From Prorocentrum cordatum (lineage: Eukaryota; Sar; Dinophyceae; Prorocentrales; Prorocentraceae): 64,000 nucleotides of DNA. Location: positions 432,501-496,500 of the forward strand of contig CAUYUJ010020560.1 of the NCBI GenBank assembly GCA_963575745.1. Reading direction: 5' to 3'. A program made the translations under genes and the position numbers. The notes under the pieces are model-generated. The model ran no database searches. It was not told where the DNA came from and was given only the letters and a program-made list of their open reading frames with translations. This document shows, piece after piece, positions 63,001-64,000 of this stretch (position 1 is the first letter of the stretch; each line of letters begins with the position of its first letter).

Positions 63001-64000
63001 TTCTCTGACCTTTAATCCCCTGCTTGGAATTATTCTTAGGCGCTGCGTAAGCCTGTGATCTAATGGCGGTGAGAGGAAAGGCTCCCGTGAGCCGAATAAG
63101 TGCCAGTAGATCATTATAACGACGAGAAAAATTGACTGGCACGTACTTCCTGTCATGCTCGTTGGTGTAGCGCCTCTCGTCGATGCCCATGCACAACGCC
63201 TCGGCCAGAACGCCCCATGCGGGGCCCGCACGCCGCTTGGGCGCACGTCGCAGATATGTGATCTGGCCAGCTCTGTCCTGTCGCACGTGTTCTGTCAGTT
63301 CTGGCGAGCCGTGCAAGTGGGGCATGAACGACTTGTCTGCGGTCCACTCGTCCCAATCTATCTGTCTGCAATCCATTCCTCCATCTTGAGGTTTGCTTCC
63401 AAGACCATCTTTCCATTCACTCAGCGTCATACTCTGTCGTGGTGCAAACAGCAGCCTCTTTTTCGGTCCTCGGCCTCGTCCCGCCAGTTGAACCCGCAGT
63501 CGATGTACTTCTGCATGTCGTCCCTGCTTCCAAGCCTTAAGAATCTCAGCAGCTAGTGTCTCCATCTTCTCTTTCTTCTGTTCCTTACGTAGGGTCTGCA
63601 TTCTGCGCGAGAGTCGGCGTAGCTCGTCCTCTATCTCATCGAATGCTGTGCTTCCATTCCCTGTAAAACTCTTCAGCCCCGTCGCATGTAGTTGGTCCCG
63701 TAGCCGCCCGCGCATACGCAGTAGTTCCATTCGTCTCTTTCTGTGACCTTCGTAGTCCACTATGTCCTGCTTCTTGGCTGGGAAGACCTGCTGCATTGCC
63801 TTGCGTATGCTTTCCGAGAGCTTGTTCCACGCTACCTGGACATCACCTCGATCCCATATTTCACGCCATGGTTCTTCTGGGATGACGGTCGCCTCCTTTT
63901 CCAGCTCTCTAAGGTATTCAAGACGTCCCCTGCCGCTGGTATATGCGGCCATCATAGTGTCTCTGTTGACGGCGGGGGTGTACTTGCCATGGAAGACCTC
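60095..64000 (-). CDS. LINE-like retroelement polyprotein, RT and zinc-finger part (5' end off window)
   Basis: The minus frame is open from the window edge (15 codons before the Met at 63955) to a stop at 60095. Numbering from that Met: 1-230 is a charged helical linker as found between endonuclease and RT in LINEs. RT occupies about 235-540, with RAPKRRAGPAW, FDSFG (323-327), RRREGAI (354-360), a catalytic Asp in NYDGTNAF (381-388), TTMGHS (438-443), the FVDD box (492-495) in place of the common YADD, and LNMDKT (533-538). The thumb (565-660) starts VRVLGPIISFDG. Three Cys/His clusters follow at about 844-872, 887-904 and 933-954 (CPWC, CGFC). An upstream endonuclease is expected but lies outside. 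After about residue 990 this frame turns into low-quality Q/R/G-rich sequence while the +1 frame becomes protein-like, so real coding probably switches there. Activity cannot be judged because the 5' end is missing. Confidence 0.85.
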   Translation of the reverse strand, partial: EVFHGKYTPAVNRDTMMAAYTSGRGRLEYLRELEKEATVIPEEPWREIWDRGDVQVAWNKLSESIRKAMQQVFPAKKQDIVDYEGHRKRRMELLRMRGRLRDQLHATGLKSFTGNGSTAFDEIEDELRRLSRRMQTLRKEQKKEKMETLAAEILKAWKQGRHAEVHRLRVQLAGRGRGPKKRLLFAPRQSMTLSEWKDGLGSKPQDGGMDCRQIDWDEWTADKSFMPHLHGSPELTEHVRQDRAGQITYLRRAPKRRAGPAWGVLAEALCMGIDERRYTNEHDRKYVPVNFSRRYNDLLALIRLTGAFPLTAIRSQAYAAPKNNSKQGIKGQRILHCFDSFGMSYFGHLQRTSRRPRAPDFARGGIRGRRREGAILSLSAACWRCRTARISHSMSNYDGTNAFACTARDKLQAHHHRCSRAENTHLMIQAIDNASIHINAINGEADFLPQTGTTMGHSLAAGDFIDIYSPSVSEWNSYLGEADYSYSLLRGQCPISKATVDIGIGLFVDDVSRVHVHAYAPNAKYITQQLNHATHTLQQHINTNGHHLNMDKTNHMIALAGAGSFEAARELGRQKKVQGEILREVRVLGPIISFDGVLRTELKSRIRGARAAWRSLGQVWHEHLPFKMHRMFFLCFVYSAAITGLTAFVLPKEFTDEIDSTLAKLLRCLMKGSAATEYDNGRVRTISNSEVFDHWKLSRTATELRIQRIRWWQQISREPDNHRQVLTAMFGTTELDMQLGRRRLNQVGTLTKYSTPWAVQCLEDLKFVAQFARDFGEAWTDKENVLLPFQDSTLSKIFVKINIGSLRPLMSTKNITRWNKVLQNLGLREISEEDAIRMGILEVQSNVSSNSSIAEEFICTHENEDGTICASTFNSMKALTAHVTHAHKMRNLYALLVTTNVCPWCRTAFASRASCLRHVRTMSQRSPRSCPTRSTSFAFRFDELPVYYCGFCRHEDTELHSHLDHVQQHAPGPDKTQHQPSHEPQGDEHDVAIVRSEKRRKTTIGDDGPRRQRSTVTQQIRRWQGEDRQWQVEWIRQRGEQGRRDGDDREAVPQQRTNRATTLGQLVGLLPGRGRAHAVGGRSQRGPRVRQQGTERSEESGLAARVHRSDVLRGAGQPDYYAVTVQRDPRAVRHADQRHPRGLLRGHTAVLQGQEGIQRGRDGHEMEDTHSLQRAGDEPVDRGERNQDQPEARSTGTDADQAGACPDLPPPPSDPRGHHEQRGQCHSGGAAAECTGAPPPELPAREARTRVRQTVGRSAASKQAATNEASKQQVKIHELRQLAAKGSVRAAELLSRLGKRK
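60247..60981 (-). CDS. Retroelement downstream protein domain in overlapping +1 frame
   Basis: A 244-residue frame from ATG 60981, beginning MDLDASAAQSPNKYGGGKGK and ending NYLRERLAHV. The first 38 or so residues are Gly/Asn/Lys-rich. From about residue 38 it is amphipathic and mostly helical in character (MVTIEKLCLNNAQIVRQL, NLGSPHVYIGATFFEELASL, YKETLEQFAMLINVIHVDFF). It lies one base further along than the RT frame. Composition favours this frame over the competing one, which is Q/R/G-rich. I recall similar downstream domains in dinoflagellate retroelement proteins but assign no function. It could be a separate second ORF, the C-terminal part of the polyprotein reached by +1 frameshift, or a split caused by a mutation in this copy. 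No poly-A tail or target duplication is seen. Confidence 0.65.
   Translation of the reverse strand: MDLDASAAQSPNKYGGGKGKTGNGKSNGSANEVNKDDEMVTIEKLCLNNAQIVRQLSGSLWDFYLVEGEHTPSEAGANEGQEYANKVQNGAKNLGSPHVYIGATFFEELASLTTTPSPYKETLEQFAMLINVIHVDFFGDILPYFKVKKAYSEAGMGTRWKIHILFNALAMSPWTEENETKINLKREAQGQMPIKLEHAQTYHLRQATHVAITNSGGNAIVGAPPPSALERRLQNYLRERLAHV

Overview
This window reads as nuclear DNA of a dinoflagellate. It is gene-poor, GC-rich and packed with short inverted-repeat elements, minisatellites and microsatellites. The key evidence is a 22-nt sequence at 19811-19790 (minus strand) that matches the dinoflagellate trans-spliced leader at 21 of 22 positions. It lies 75 nt upstream of an intronless RCC1-like repeat gene. 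The RCC1 repeat style, a cold-shock-domain fragment and the architecture of a LINE-like reverse transcriptase also fit a dinoflagellate. The species cannot be fixed from the sequence; a high-GC genus such as Prorocentrum would fit, which is inference.

Only four protein-coding segments can be supported. They are: (1) one exon-sized piece of a cold-shock-domain protein at about 1.4 kb, minus strand; (2) the RCC1-like gene at 18.6-19.7 kb, minus strand, best read as a retrocopy of a processed mRNA; (3) the 3' part of a LINE-like retroelement at 60.1-64.0 kb, minus strand, running off the window edge, with an RT domain followed by zinc fingers; and (4) a second reading frame of that element (60.98-60.25 kb), overlapping in the +1 frame, which looks like real protein.

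Layout: 0-6.4 kb holds two small inverted-repeat elements, the cold-shock fragment, degenerate TATG-rich pentamer arrays, a 30-bp minisatellite and an octamer (CCCTATAG) array. From 6.4 to 18 kb there are inverted-repeat elements, long polypurine GGA tracts and a composite repeat. From 18 to 21 kb lie the RCC1 retrogene and a 400-bp palindrome made of two head-to-head copies of one element. From 21 to 42 kb there are many small elements, GAC, ACAT, CAG and AAGC microsatellites, 12-bp arrays, the second (inverted) octamer array and an AT-rich island. From 42 to 60 kb there are a long AGT array, 33-bp and 42-bp minisatellites, a 53-bp satellite of about 17 units, and further element copies. From 60 to 64 kb is the retroelement.

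There is no operon or pathway here. The main biology is genome-shaping: retroposition of spliced mRNA, a LINE that could supply the machinery, and at least eight families of short non-autonomous inverted-repeat elements. One family has 8-bp target duplications at three loci, as expected for hAT-type transposition. No transposase gene is visible. Copy comparisons were made by eye from the sequence; no alignment or database search was run.
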